Assembly (NCBI GenBank): GCA_030549175.1
Contig: JAUKUA010000001.1
Location: forward strand, 2,294,001 to 2,358,000
DNA: 64,000 nt
Source: Lasiosphaeris hirsuta
Taxonomy: Eukaryota; Ascomycota; Sordariomycetes; Sordariales; Lasiosphaeriaceae
Reading direction: 5' to 3'
The notes beneath the pieces are model-generated. The model had not been told where the DNA came from, did no database searches, and was given only the letters and a program-made list of their open reading frames with translations. Positions 8,451 to 19,966 of the stretch are shown piece by piece. The position numbers and the translations under genes were made by a program. Positions within the stretch are counted from its first letter, which is position 1; each line of letters starts with the position of its first letter.

Positions 8451-11400
8451 CTATCAGAAATTGCCCCCCGAGACTTCAATATGATCACCGAGGCCCGTAT
8501 AGAACCAGCTATCACACAACGGGCGGAGCTCTGACGATTTTGTCAAGATCAAAAAGAGCGCAGCTAACGGTGGGGGATCCGCAGATTTATAGGAGGGACC
8601 CGTCCGAGGTGCAGCACAGGATAACCACATCTATCTCCCCTTGTTGGTAAACCCAGAGCTCGACTGGAACCGAACGTCTACGCCCAAAGGGGCAAGCCCG
8701 GGACAGCACAGACCAGACACCTTCCCCTCTGTCCAGTCTCCTTGGGCAGACCAGCGTGGGGTTACGACTTCATGTCACGCCGCGCCGATGACCACGTCTT
8801 GGTACCACAATACCGCACTTACTGTATCATGATTGCCGAAAGACCGCAGGAAGAGGTGGGTATGAGGAAAGAAGTAATATTAAAGAACAGGGGGTGATAA
8901 GGGAATGGCATTAGAGACGGCACGACACCAAGATGGAGAACAAGCTAGACCGATGACAGTGGCGGCGACATATTCTATGCACCAGAGACGTCAGACGTTG
9001 AATGCAAAGGCTTGCCACATGGACTTGATTCGTTCTGCGCTCGAAACGCCGCCCCGGACAGTGCGGGACGAGCGACACGCAGCAGTCAACGGGTAGGATT
9101 CCGGTTGTTGGGGCCTCAGAGCAGCGGCGGCAGTGGTATATCATTTGGCCAGGGGGAAGGAAGAAAGAAGAGTCATCAAAACACTACCAGAGCTTAATGA
9201 TCGACATAGGGACTGTAGCACTCACCTAGCGTGCTGACTACCCAAATGCTCCAAATGACATTTCCCATATTAGTGCATGTATGCATGCTCCTCGTAGCGA
9301 CCAAGTAGAAGATTGCATGCTCCGTTCGCGGTGACCATGTTCTAGTCCCATCCCTGTGGGTATTGTTTGCCAGGCGGGCCGCCGTCTTGTGGTAGTCGGC
9401 CAGTTCCGTGATTGACCGAACTCCACTTTCAGTTGTTTCGTGAGGTGCTGTCATATTGCCAGATCTTGGATGGGAGGAAGCATGAGCACTTAAGTTGTTC
9501 AGTCAAGGGTCGCTGCGAGGATAATAACATAAAGGCAACAGTAGTGCTGCCTATCACCGAGAGGATGATGTATTTAGGATCGAGAAACGTGATTAGGAAG
9601 GGGTATTTCCTGGCTGATGGGTGGGGGAGCTGTAACTATACCGGAAAATGGTCCTTGGTTGAGTTGCTGAATATACCTTTCTTGGGCGGTTCTGGAGATG
9701 CCCGGGCTGTGAATGACTCCGGGGCCGTTTACAGATGGCATGCTCTACAGATTGATGTTTCACAACTATTCCGTAAGGTCGGTCACCAATCAACGAGTAT
9801 GTCGAGCGCTTGAGAACAGTGCCTTGAATATGGTTGGAGTGGGTGGATCTTAGGTTTCCTCGATCGGGTTACTCAAAGTACTATGTTATTCAATGGTACG
9901 GCTTACTGTACCGCTTATTACACATGATCCTCCGTATTTAGGACCTTTTTGGCCATGAAGCTGAAGCTAGACAGCCAAAAGTTACCGGCCTCCTAAGTAT
10001 ATAGGACTTCATCTGATGTTGTGACACCCGGACTTAAGCGATCCTGAGCCAATGGCAACAGGGCGCCCGGTTGACCTCGGGACTAGCTAAACTCTCGTGA
10101 CCTGAATATCGGGCTGAGGTGCCTGCTGCGAAAGCCCGTCGATTTTCGGGGTCGGATCCTGTACCATGACACCCGAAAAGGGGGGGGGGAAGACCTAAAC
10201 ATCCCATGTGTCCGTGAACCGGCTCCCCACTCCGAGGTTAGTTGGTAACTTTCGAGCACAAGCTTAAACTTGCTTCCTCTTTGGTTTTGGTAGATTGATT
10301 CTCTTGGCTGCGGCCGTCAAATTGGTGGCCAGATGTAGCTAACCGAGTCCAATACGCATAATTGTACATGTATGTGCTTTATCTCGACAGCCCTCTAACA
10401 TGCCGACACGAGGGGGATGGCCTCCCTCGATCGCTAATCACCCCTCATGTTTCAATATAATGTAATTACTACGATGAGACTCTTCCGTAACAAGCTGTTG
10501 ACAGAAAATGCGGACTACAAAATTGCTAGTGGCTGTGTAGTAACAGCCTCTACTAATTTTTCAATATTTCTACTAAGTAAGCACATAGGTTCTATGTAGT
10601 GCCAACGCAGCTTTAGACCTAGACGGTCAGATGACTAGGTGATGGGATAGGTTCGGAAAGAAAAGCAGCCTGCTTTGAGGGGCTGCATGAAAAGAGATGA
10701 TAAATGGCAGGATAAAGAACAATGGGCTCCCTCGGAGTATTGTCCGACAGCTAGGGAGGCCCTGGGGTTTGGTCGGGAAAAAAAAAGAAAAGGACCAGCT
10801 CACTAGCGTAGCTTGCACGCATGGTGTCTTGATAGATATGACAGGTCAGGTGCGAACCTGATCTGACAGCTTTCTAGTGGTCCGCTAGTGGGGACGGGAG
10901 AGTCAGCAACGGCAGTGCCATCCAGGAGAAACGGCCATCACCCGACGACCACTTCACTGCCACCTAGAGATCACCTCACTATTGGACTCTCCCGAAATGC
11001 TCCCCCCGTGCCCGATGAAGCAACGCAGTTACACTGCATATTTCGTCGGGGGGGCTGAGCAACTCTAACTGGCCACCAGGAAGGGGAAAGCAGGAAGAAA
11101 AAAAAATAAGTGCCGATTGAAGAACCAGACACCCGAGGCGCTGGCGCGCCGGCCAGAGGGCGTGTTGCGCACGCTCCATCGCGAAGATGACGAAATCACT
11201 GGATTTGGCAGTTTAGAGGGCCTTGCAGTGGCTTGGATCTAGGCCGAAGATGGAAAGCGGTGTCGATTAAAAGAGTAGGCATGCCAGGACCTTGGGCCAG
11301 TTAGTCAAATGTAAAGTTGTTGCAAAGAGACCCTGGAGTGGATATGCTATTTGACTGGCTACTAAACGATGTGGCTGGTAGGACCTTGGCCGGGCACTCT

Positions 11401-11779
11401 ACTTATGAAAAACCACTCGACTGAGTACAGGCGGTATACATATCTGATAGGAAAGAAAAGTAGGTTAATTGAGTTTACTCCTAATAAGAGAGTAAGGTAC
11501 GTAAAGCGCCAAATATATATAGAAGAATCCTCGCTGAGGAAACATGAGAAACATATCGGAGTAGACCTCGCGCCCCCTTATTTAATGAGAGCGTAACGGT
11601 GAAACTATGAAGATTGACGTTTAACGTCCGGGGTTTTCGCCGTTGGCGATTGGGACGGGGGCGAGGCCCCAAGGATAAAGGAAACTATAGGAGATCCACC
11701 TCCCGAAACCCAAGCCCAAGACATACCCTCTTTGCCGCTAGGAGGTCTCACCTGCCCTCCACAGCTCGCCCACTCAGCT
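8451..11779. other. Repeat-rich intergenic region, no firm gene
   Basis: About 3.3 kb. A minus-strand exon-like frame from ATG 9454 to a good donor at about 9225 (MTAPHETTESG... VSTLG, then GTGAGT) has no recognisable domain and no partner exon I trust. 9900-10,600 and 11,350-11,700 are AT-rich and look like decayed repeats. 11,600-11,779 is probably the 3' flank of the adjacent LINE relic. Confidence 0.45.
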
Positions 11780-13640
11780 AAGGTACATAAAAACTCCGTA
11801 GAGAAAAGCCACCTTTAAAGGAAACCAGAGGCTTGTGCCTCTCCGTCTTCCGCGGGGTCGTGAGCCTGTGCCCACGCCCTTTCTTCTTCAATTTGTGGGA
11901 TATTTTCTTCTCCCATTGCGCCCTGGTATTTCTTCCCAGGGCTAGGTTTCCCATGAACTCCCGGAACAGGGTGAGCATCCGCTTGTTACGTAACATGAAC
12001 TGTAGTGGCGAGCCGCCCCTCGGGAGGGGTGGCAGGGCTTTGGCATTGAGGGGGCACTTGAAGATGTGCCCCGGCTCTATCCTTAGCCCACAGGCGCACG
12101 GCTTCCAGGAGCCCGGCTCGTGGCCGAACCGCTCGTGGTAGGAGTGGTAGTTGCCATGGCCGGTCCTCTCGGCTATGAGGGTGGCGAGCCACTTCCTTGG
12201 TAGCTTGAGTTCCGGTGGGAGCCCTCGCCTAAGCTCAACCTTTCAGAAGGCGTAGTTCGCCGGCCTAGCCGCCTCCCACCACTCCTGGAAAGCTGCCTTC
12301 ATGTTCCACCGGCCTGGGGCTCCCGGTCCCGGGTCCCCCTAGCCTACTGGGTGCCTCAGCCTTTCCACCCAGCTGCAGTCGTGCCTCCCTTGGTGCACCT
12401 TTCGCACGGGAGCTCACCTTTGCACTTCTTCTTCAGCCTGTGGCACCTGTCGCAGGCTGTCCCCTGGGTTCTCCTTCCCTCGCCAATGACGGCCTTCGGG
12501 TGCACTGGCGGGGTCCAGCCCTCTTCCTTAGCCGCCATCTCTAGGAGGGCTGTTGCCGCTACTTTGGCTGCCACGATCCTCTCGAGCCCTCTCCCGAGTG
12601 TCGGGATGAGGGTTATGGGTCTGAGGGACTTGGTTCGGCTCGGGTCCTTGCCCGGTTTCGCGAGCAGGACTACCTCTGCTGTACGCCATCTATGCGGGTA
12701 GTACCCCACCTCTAGGCAGCCCTGACACAGTGGGCGCACTGCTTCTCCGAAAGGCGACACTGCCCTCGCGTCCAGCTCTGGGCCCTCTGTCCACCACGCA
12801 GCCTTCACCATTGACGTCGTTACGCCGTCCTCCCCCGGGGCGGTGACCTTGGCTCCTGTGAAGGCCTTAGCCGCCTCCTCGGGGCTGACCTGGGTGCTGA
12901 GCGGGAGGGGGGTCCTTGGGGCGGGTCCACCAGGCGTTCTAGGTCCTCTCCTGGGTCTAAGGTGATCAGCTCGTCGAAGATTAGTTGAGCCTTCTCTTCT
13001 ACCGTGACCTTTGGGGGACCGCCCCCTTTTGGCAGTAGCGCCGGTACCGCGAGCGGCTGTGGCTCTTTTCCCCACGCTAGCACTTTCCACGCCTCCCACG
13101 GGGTGGCGTTATCGACCAGGTTCTGGTAGTAGGCTTTCCTCGCCTTCGCGAGGGTGTTGCGGTGGACTCTCCTCCCCAGTGGGCCTTTATCCTGGACTAG
13201 GAACCGCTTGCTAGCTTCGCAGTCCTTGTTCCACCACCTCACCCTTTTGGGGTTGCGGCTGACCTTCCTCCCGTAGGCGGTTAGGGTTGCCGCTGCTCGC
13301 TCGTCGAGGTCCTTAGCCGCGCCGTCTATACTTGCGGGGTCCCACCCGTCTCGGGGGGCCACGCAAAGCTGCCGGCTCCTGCTGCCAGGGCTTTGCCCAC
13401 CGCCGGCACGTCCTCTGTGTCCACGACTCTTTTCCTCCTGCTCGTGCTACTCCCGGGGAGGGGCCCCTTGGCACGGCTACCACTATCGTCACGTGGTCCG
13501 AGCCGGTCCAGAGGCTCTCCTCTACCCACGCTTCTGTTCCGCCACTTGCGATCGAGTGCGGCCGTGTGTGGCCTTCACCGCCTTTTTTGCTGACGGCCTT
13601 TGACAGCCTTGACAGGCCTTGCCACTTGTGGCCCAAAGGC
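11780..13640 (-). mobile_element. Internally deleted Tad-type LINE retrotransposon relic
   Basis: Minus-strand order: endonuclease end (about 13,640-13,480, with the WTGSDHVTIVV motif of EEP nucleases); linker (RVRWWNKDC, ARKAYYQNLVD); N-terminal half of the reverse transcriptase (APGEDGVTTSM, YYPHRWRTAEVVLLAKPGKD, LRPITLIPTLGRGLERIV); then, after a gap, the C-terminal part (ANYAF stop KVELRRGLPPEL, RKWLATLIAERTGHGNY, PCACGLRIEPGHIFKCP). That last piece holds the CxC...H...C zinc knuckle typical of fungal LINE C-termini. Frames change several times and stops are present, so it is dead. The RT catalytic FADD-type region and most of RNase H are missing. No poly-A tail or target-site duplication was found. 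Confidence 0.8.
12390..12445 (-). other. Zn2Cys6-like segment inside the LINE relic
   Basis: In frame with the upstream RT fragment the sequence reads TACDRCHRLKKKC, KGELP, CERCTKGG. A one-base shift then gives HDCSWVERLRHPVG and a stop. Allowing that shift, the spacing is exactly C-x2-C-x6-C-x5-C-x2-C-x6-C, that of a GAL4-type zinc cluster. It lies where RT palm and RNase H should be. It may be a captured host fragment or an element-specific C-terminal domain. Confidence 0.6.
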
Positions 13641-14106
13641 GGTGAGAGGGTGGATGGATGTACAGTAGTGCAAAAAAACGGTTGTGGTAGTGCACCGTGA
13701 CGCTCTCTTTATAATTCCACTTTCCATTTCTATTTTACTTTTTCATAAACCTTCTATTGGCACACGACCTAACTCACGAACTCAATCCTCAGGAGCCTCT
13801 GTTATACCCTTCAAGGAGCGTGGAGCCACAAGTGGCTCTAAGGGACCCTCGGGTCCCAGTCGGAGTCCATAGACTCCGACAAGGTTTGGAGAGCTCTCAG
13901 AGGTTCGACTGTGTTCAGAGGGCCTTCAGGGTTCTGAGGACTCTCAGAGCTCGGAAAGCTTTCGGAGTTCGGAACGCCTTCGGAGCGCGAGTGTCAGAGG
14001 TTACTCTGACACGAGTGTGGGATTCGTCAGGGTTCGTGAGCCACGTAGTGGATCATAAGACATGTTCACGATTTGGTCAAGTATTGTAAATTGTGACAAG
14101 GGGACA
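13641..14106. other. Non-coding stretch with hairpin array, up to the solo LTR
   Basis: No supported gene. 13,690-13,760 is T-rich; 13,823-14,012 is a series of perfect inverted repeats, listed separately; 14,030-14,106 is plain flank ending in the GGACA duplication of the LTR. Confidence 0.6.
13823..14012. repeat. Array of short perfect hairpins and palindromes
   Basis: Six perfect inverted repeats within 190 bases: GAGCCAC/GTGGCTC (13823-13838), GGGACCC/GGGTCCC (13842-13857), CGGAGTC/GACTCCG (13861-13878), GAGAGCTCTC (13889-13898), GAAAGCTTTC (13954-13963) and GTGTCAGAG/CTCTGACAC (13991-14012). Loops are 0-4 bases. The flanks are not similarly structured. Confidence 0.85.
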
Positions 14107-14321
14107 TGTTGGAAGAGTGAATGGCCTCCAGTGAATGGCGGCCTCCAGTGAATGGCGGCCTCCAGTGAATGGCCTTCCAGAAGGTGTAGCCGCCTCTGAT
14201 AAGTAGATAGCCTAGCGTGGTTCTGGTGTGGCCACCCATAAAGAAGGGCTAGAGATTTCTCTGGGCCAGAACCACAACCACCACTGAATATCATCACCTT
14301 CATTTGTGTTGCCCTCCAACA
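14107..14321. mobile_element. Solo LTR, copia-type, copy 2
   Basis: 215 bp, starts TGTTGGAAGAG and ends CCCTCCAACA, flanked by a perfect 5-bp duplication GGACA (14102-14106 and 14322-14326). It matches the copy at 4249-4439, but near its 5' end a 17-base unit (ATGGCGGCCTCCAGTGA) is expanded to about three tandem copies, which explains its greater length. Confidence 0.87.
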
Positions 14322-14326
14322 GGACA

Positions 14327-15978
14327 TCCAAGTCATGGTATGCGGCTTGGAACAATGTGTCCAAGTGCAAAGGGTGTTCAATTCAATGATAATCTTCTTG
14401 GCATTGCCATCTTCTTTGGCCTCAAGGTCCTTGATCCTCCTTCAAAAGACATGCTGAATCCTAGGCCTTTTTATATCCAAAGAAGGTTTCTCAAGGCTTG
14501 CTGGCCTTCGGCCTGTGGTGCCTGACAACTGTGTTATCTAGATACAAAGCCTATTCAATGCACTATACCATCTGCAACTGTTTGCCGCCCTCCTAGCCAG
14601 TAGGCTGTGGCTGCGCATCCTGTTGGTGGCTGTCCAGCCCACTATTAGCTAGTTGGGCTATCTATTGGTAATGAAGGTGGTCCGAAGGTTTTCGGGGCGC
14701 TACAGGGCATGGCCCTGTTGGTGCGATCTGTCGCAGTTGGCTGCATCTGTGGTTGTTGGCGGAATTCGCAGGTCAAGAACTGCCAAGGATAGTGGCTGAC
14801 GGAGATCCCCGTGTGACATAAATTGTATGAGGAACCAGAGGTTCCTCAATTCTATGCAGTTTAAAAAACACCATTTTATGGGAGCCGTTTCCGGCTAGCG
14901 TGCCAAGATGGGTCCTCCCGTCTTGGCACCAAAATGGGGTTGTAGGTGCGTAATAACCTCAGCAGCGTCAGGTTTGGCGTTGGAAAATGAAGTTTTTTTT
15001 AATAACGTTTAGTTACATATATAAAAGAGAGGGCTCTACCAGGAGCTAGAGCTTCTAGCAACAGCTATGGCTACGCTAGAGCGCTATGCTACACTTACCG
15101 TAGGTATACGGTAACATATCTAACAACTCCAATACGAAAAAGCAGGCTAGTTGTAAAACTAGACTTAAGACTACGACGTCAGACGCTACGGGGCGATGAT
15201 AAGATCAAAGCCCACCACCTATTTTAGCTCTCTTTTCCGATTGCAGATCCACGATCTTGCAACACCATCACCATAGCTAGGTTGCAATATCACCACTTTG
15301 CTTCCCCACACTTGGGCTTTTGCGTTGGTTTTGCGTGGGCTTTTGCGTGGGCTTTTTTCGTAGGCTTTTCATAGGCACCTGCCAACCAGCAATGGTGCCA
15401 GATATTCTTCTTGATTGGGGGGTGCAATGTTTCGCTTGGCGACATTTTTTGCGCGGTAAGCGCGGCTTAGACACTCGAAGAACCGGGCCGATATTCACCG
15501 CACGTTGGCAGTAGGGAGAAAGTAGTTCAATGACGATCCCAAGCACAGCGGGGTTGGTGGCGTGCCCAGTTTTGGTTGTGTATAGGGCATGGGCGTGTGA
15601 GTGGTTGAAAATGCGGAGCAGAAATAGTTTTGGAGCAAGTTTTGTGGCAGTGCCCTTCCGTAGCCAACTCATTAGAGCCACAGGCGTGGGCATCGTCGGA
15701 TTTTTTGGGGCCATTCTGCTCGCCTCAATCAATCCATTCGTACAGAAAGCCTAAGGGCAACCAGAGGCAGATCCACACCACCCAATCATGGTCACGCTTT
15801 AGCTGGGGCATTCTTAGGCATCAAATATAACCCCTCGGTCAGGGTCTCCGCCCATGCAGCGCTGTGCAAATGTCGCTTGCGCAACGGCAGGCATTGACTG
15901 TCGTATTTTGAGAGCAGGAGCTCCCACTCGTTCTCTGCATGCCCGTCTCGACACCTCTCCAAGATACCCAGAAACGTC
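14327..15978. other. Intergenic region, no firm gene
   Basis: About 1.65 kb. It holds a hairpin at 14,901-14,928 (TGCCAAGATGGG / CCCGTCTTGGCA, one mismatch), and an AT-rich stretch ending in CGGTAACATATCTAACA at about 15,127 that resembles a retroelement LTR end without a findable partner. At 15,325-15,370 GTGGGCTTTTGC-type units are repeated. An antisense-looking frame at 15,277-15,714 (minus) has no recognisable domain. The last 200 bases are the CorA-like gene's promoter region. Confidence 0.5.
14901..14928. repeat. 12-bp inverted repeat (hairpin)
   Basis: TGCCAAGATGGG and CCCGTCTTGGCA separated by TCCT; one mismatch in the stem. Confidence 0.7.
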
Positions 15979-18113
15979 ATGTTAAGCCCCCAACTATCAG
16001 CTTGTGTCCCCTGCTCATGGGACAAGGAATTTGTTCAGTACCGGGAGAATTTCTATTCTCCGGCCGAGAACCAGACCTCCGAAGACTATTTGCGCGACGT
16101 TGCCGTCGCCGGCGGATACGATGGAACCAGGAGAGGAAGTTCGGAGCGAGTTCTCGAGACGATTGCAGCATTCATGGAAAGTGCTGCCGGGTACAGCAAG
16201 GGACCCAATTTCATCCACCAAACTGAAGTAGTGACGGCGTTTTGTAGGCACCCCAGATCTGACCCCTTGCAGGTGAAGAACGACAAGGGTGCCTGGGAGG
16301 AGAGACCGGTAGCTCTGGTCTACGAGTGGGAGAACAAGCCGTTGCGACTGAGACAGCGCGGGCGGGTGGCACCACTGACGCATACGCAACTGCTCATCAA
16401 GCTGCGTAGCACGGTAAGAACCTACCTACCTACCTACCTACCTAGCACCTGACGGCATCCACAAAGATCGCTTCTCTAAACAAAGGCACAGCGATATGTA
16501 CAGCCAGAGCCAGAGCTAGAGCCATCTCCTGATCTAGAACCTCAGCCGAAAACGAGCGGTGAGATAGACGCTGACCGACGTCTTATGTATGCGGTTCCTA
16601 GAGCTCTTCCTCAGCGCTCCACTATCTGTTGACGCTAGCTCTAGATACATCAACAACATGGACCCCGTGATAATTTCGGTCCTGGCCAAGACGACCTCTT
16701 GCATGGAAACACCGGTGATGCAACGGACAATCTTCAAGCACTTGACAGCCCGAACTAGCTTCGAGGTTCATATTGCGGTATTTTCGTCCTCCTTAGCTGA
16801 GAGGGACCCGTTACTGATGCTCAAGAAGGCGAGAGGCTTCAAGACCTTCAGCCTGGAGCTGAACATTTCGTATTTCTGCCTCCGGAGAGGCGGCCATCCG
16901 ATCCGTGACCAGAGAGGAAGATGGGGCGGGAACGGACATCTTAGGGAGACGTTGTGTTCTCCTGTGGACCCGACAGGTCCGCCTTGCTCCCCTGGCGCCT
17001 CGTATAACATCTATGAGACCCAAATGTCCATCTCAGTCACCGGTATCGACCACTGGCGATGGACGGCGTGGGCCTTTATCGACACCTGGTTTGAGCCAGA
17101 AGATTCGGTCTTGGATTACTACGAGGAGGAAGAGAGCGGAGCGCAGCCGGATCCGCTTGCCGCCGGTGAGGTCGACATCAACCCTCCGGAAAAGCACCCG
17201 AGAGAGTACTTCCTCAAGGTGTTTGAGATCCGGATCCGGGAGGTGGAGAAGGAGTGGACTTACATCTTGCACGTCTTGCAGCAAGACATTCAGCGAATTG
17301 GCGCGAATCCCCTCTTCACCTCTCCCCAGCGAAACTTCGAGAGCGAGCGAGGCCGAGAGAAGATCCGGCGGCTGGCAGCGTGGAATGGAGAGATGTTAAG
17401 GCTCGTCGGAGCTCTGCTAATGTCGCTTTCTCGAACGCTATTAGCCTGGGACGTTTTCCAGAAGACCGACATTGGCTACTTCCTCTACGACGACGTGGCG
17501 TGTACGGAACAACCCAAGCAGCTATTACCATCTTTACGCATCATCGAGAAGATCTTCCTTAATCTCCATATCACGCACAAGGAGATGGAGCAGGTGAGGT
17601 TGAGCCTCGAAGAGCTCGGGAGGGGGCTAGCGAGGGGGGAGAGGAACCACTCCATCTTTGTCCAGCAGCGCACAGGAGAGCACATCAAACTCCTAACCTG
17701 GGTCACAATTGTAAGTTTTATGTAGCTACTCGAACCTCCTGGTTAACCAACCCAGCTGACATTGGGAACTCTAGGGCTGGTCTCCGGTCGTGATCGCTAC
17801 CGGAATGTGCAGCGCACAGGTCGGAATATTCCCGTTCCGGAACAATATTGGGGACTTTTTCGGATCTGTACTCATCGTGGGCGGCCTGGTCGGCCTCACG
17901 ATCGCGGTACTCATGAGCCGACACTCCAACTTAGTCGGGTGGAAGATCATGTCTGCCTCAGATAGCGCAGCGCACCTCGGCTACTCGCGGAATGCCGATG
18001 AACAGGCCGCAGGAGGAGAAGATGCAGAAAATGAACTGATGTCGTTTCCCGCCCGAGTTTTCACTCGCCAGGGGACGGTGACCTCCAGGGTTTCCGGCAA
18101 GACGCTTGTCTAG
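15979..18113 (+). CDS. CorA-like Mg2+ transporter family protein (fungal type)
   Basis: Four exons: 15979-16413, 16492-16586, 16639-17710 and 17775-18113, giving 646 residues with all joins in frame. The second join turns CGTCTTAT + C into DRRLISRYINNMDPVI, matching the RRLIY..NLDP motif of the fungal CorA-like family. Then come TIFKHLTARTSFEVHI, a central region with WRWTAWAFIDTWF, and a coiled-coil-rich part (EVEKEWTYILHVLQQDIQRI, THKEMEQVRLSLEELGRG). The C-terminus holds LTWVTIGWSPVVIATGMCSAQVGIF and FFGSVLIVGGLVGLTIAVLMS, the two membrane helices. The bacterial GMN signature is replaced by GMCSAQ, usual in this fungal branch, so cation transport is not certain. Intron 1 contains CCTA repeats. 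It looks intact although it sits among relics. Confidence 0.8.
16420..16445. repeat. (CCTA)n repeat in intron 1 of the CorA-like gene
   Basis: Six tandem CCTA units just inside the intron. Confidence 0.9.
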
Positions 18114-19966
18114 GGGTGTCTCGAGTGAACTAAGCTGATACGGGTACAGTATCGGTGGATTAGACGAATAGACAAGTAGATAGATAAGAGGATGAATGGG
18201 CAGTGAATGGCTTCCTCACAGCCCTAGCGCCTACCTGGGCCTACATCTTGCGCCCGGCCGGGAGCCATTCCTAACCTCCTCCTCTTCGTCACCCAATTTA
18301 CTCTACTTCACGGAATACAGCACAATTGTCAGTATTTACGAGATTTGAGTCAGGGTCGCCAGATAACCCTATTATAAGCTCATGGACCCTTCACGAGCAC
18401 CTCAGCCCGATGTGATTTCCATCGTGGAATCGCACATGACTGTCCGAGGGTGAGCTTTATACATAATTAGAGGGCTTTTGGTAGGATCTGTTAATAAATT
18501 TCGTTTTAAATGGAAAACGGGGGGTGCTGGAAGTGGTGATGCAGGGACCTCGAGCGTCGCACCAATACGTGTCTACGGTACGGGGCAGAATCGAACACTC
18601 TGACATGTCCTAACACATCAAAGTGTAAGCCTAGCATCCTTTTCAACGAGGACCTTGTCCCGCGAACGACGAATGGTAGTGGTAGAAGTCTACCCGTGTT
18701 TAACATCGCCGTTTCGAACAGCCTAGGCAACGTCGCGGGCAGGAGGACCTACGCCTATACCAAGCAGGGCAACCTTCAGGGCATGTTGGTATTTGTTTCG
18801 GCCATTGATCCGTAGCATTATACGTAAATCTAGCAGTAGATAGAACAGTCTGGTTGTGTGGGACGAATCTGGGCACGCATCTCTGAGAAGGGCTTTGAAT
18901 CATTGAGTAGGTTTGCGAGCTCGGTAAAGTGGCTAGAGCACATGGGTATCGAGCATGGTCGGCCGAGAAGCTTAATACGGATTAAAAGCTAAGTGTTTAG
19001 GGACCATAGCTAGATATTATCTATAGTTTTATCTCTTTGAAGAGACTTAGGGTACTTCGGTGTTTTTTAAAGGAGCCTTCCGGCTCTTCCTTTTTTAGGG
19101 TTGATAGTTGATGAGATAACTATCTATTCCTCAGGTTCTAGTATGCTAGTTTTATGCGCCCACAGCGTTGCCACGCCCATAGTTCTCTCGAGCTATCTCT
19201 TATATACCGGTTTCCGGCAGTGTACTGAGAATACCTTGATATCCTCCTTTATTAAGTTTGATTTCAGAGCCTAGATATTAAAGACCCAATAGGCGAACTC
19301 AATAACGCTTCTTAGCCTCAAATCGTCGTTCTTATCGTTTATCTTAGAGTATTTAACGAAATTTACCCCGTAGGTATATAACCTATGATCTATAGGGAAC
19401 TGTATTGGAGCTTATATAGCTTACATACCACAGGGTACTATCGGCCTAGCCGGATAAGCCGCCTTGCAAAGGCGTTCTTCCAGTCATCCATAAGGTGCTG
19501 GATCGTAGAGATGCCTAATTCTAGGTGGAGTACGTGTAGCCGGGTAGCTCCCCAGGCTGGCAGGGCTACTCAGAGGCCGTCGTTCGGCACTACGTCGAGT
19601 GAGTCGTTAACGAAACACTCGCCACGCCGGCCATACCAAGCCCTGCCGCATACAGCAGTGTAGGCAAGCGGATGGCTTTGACAGCCTGCACCGCGAGCCT
19701 TAGGGCCAGGCCCTTGACCTTACCGGAGATACGCTCCAGGAGCGCGACCGTGGGCTTGCCCCTGGCCGCTACCGCCTTGGCGTGAGCTCTGAAGTAGAGG
19801 AGTAGGGAGAAGCTTGCTATAGCGTAGATGTAGATGACGTAGATGAGTATGGTCATTTTTCTCGAGGTCAGGGTATTTAATGTATGGGGTGGTTGTGTGG
19901 GTTATAGTGTAAATAGACATTCTCTTTAGAATAGTTGACGGCTTCCATTTTGGGCAAAAATTGGAT
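18114..19966. other. AT-rich decayed region, no supported gene
   Basis: About 1.85 kb. 18,950-19,400 is strongly AT-rich. On the minus strand, 19,400-19,860 has protein-like pieces (IQHLMDDWKNAFARRLIRLG; HAKAVAARGKPTVALLERI) broken by stops; I cannot name the family. It ends at the TA target of the outer pogo element. Confidence 0.5.

Noticed and set aside
9412..9813. 133-codon plus frame
   Set aside because: No recognisable domain or splice structure; the overlapping minus strand looks no better. Left as non-coding.
14940..15130. Possible second LTR family (ends in AACATATCTAACA)
   Set aside because: One LTR-like end only; no matching start and no target-site duplication were found.
15277..15732. 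151-codon minus frame near the CorA-like gene
   Set aside because: Begins at TTG; an internal ATG exists but no domain was recognised, and the Lys/Pro/Gln-rich end comes from a short tandem repeat.
19590..19856. 88-codon minus frame with hydrophobic start
   Set aside because: Isolated, unrecognised, flanked by stop-filled sequence; probably repeat debris.
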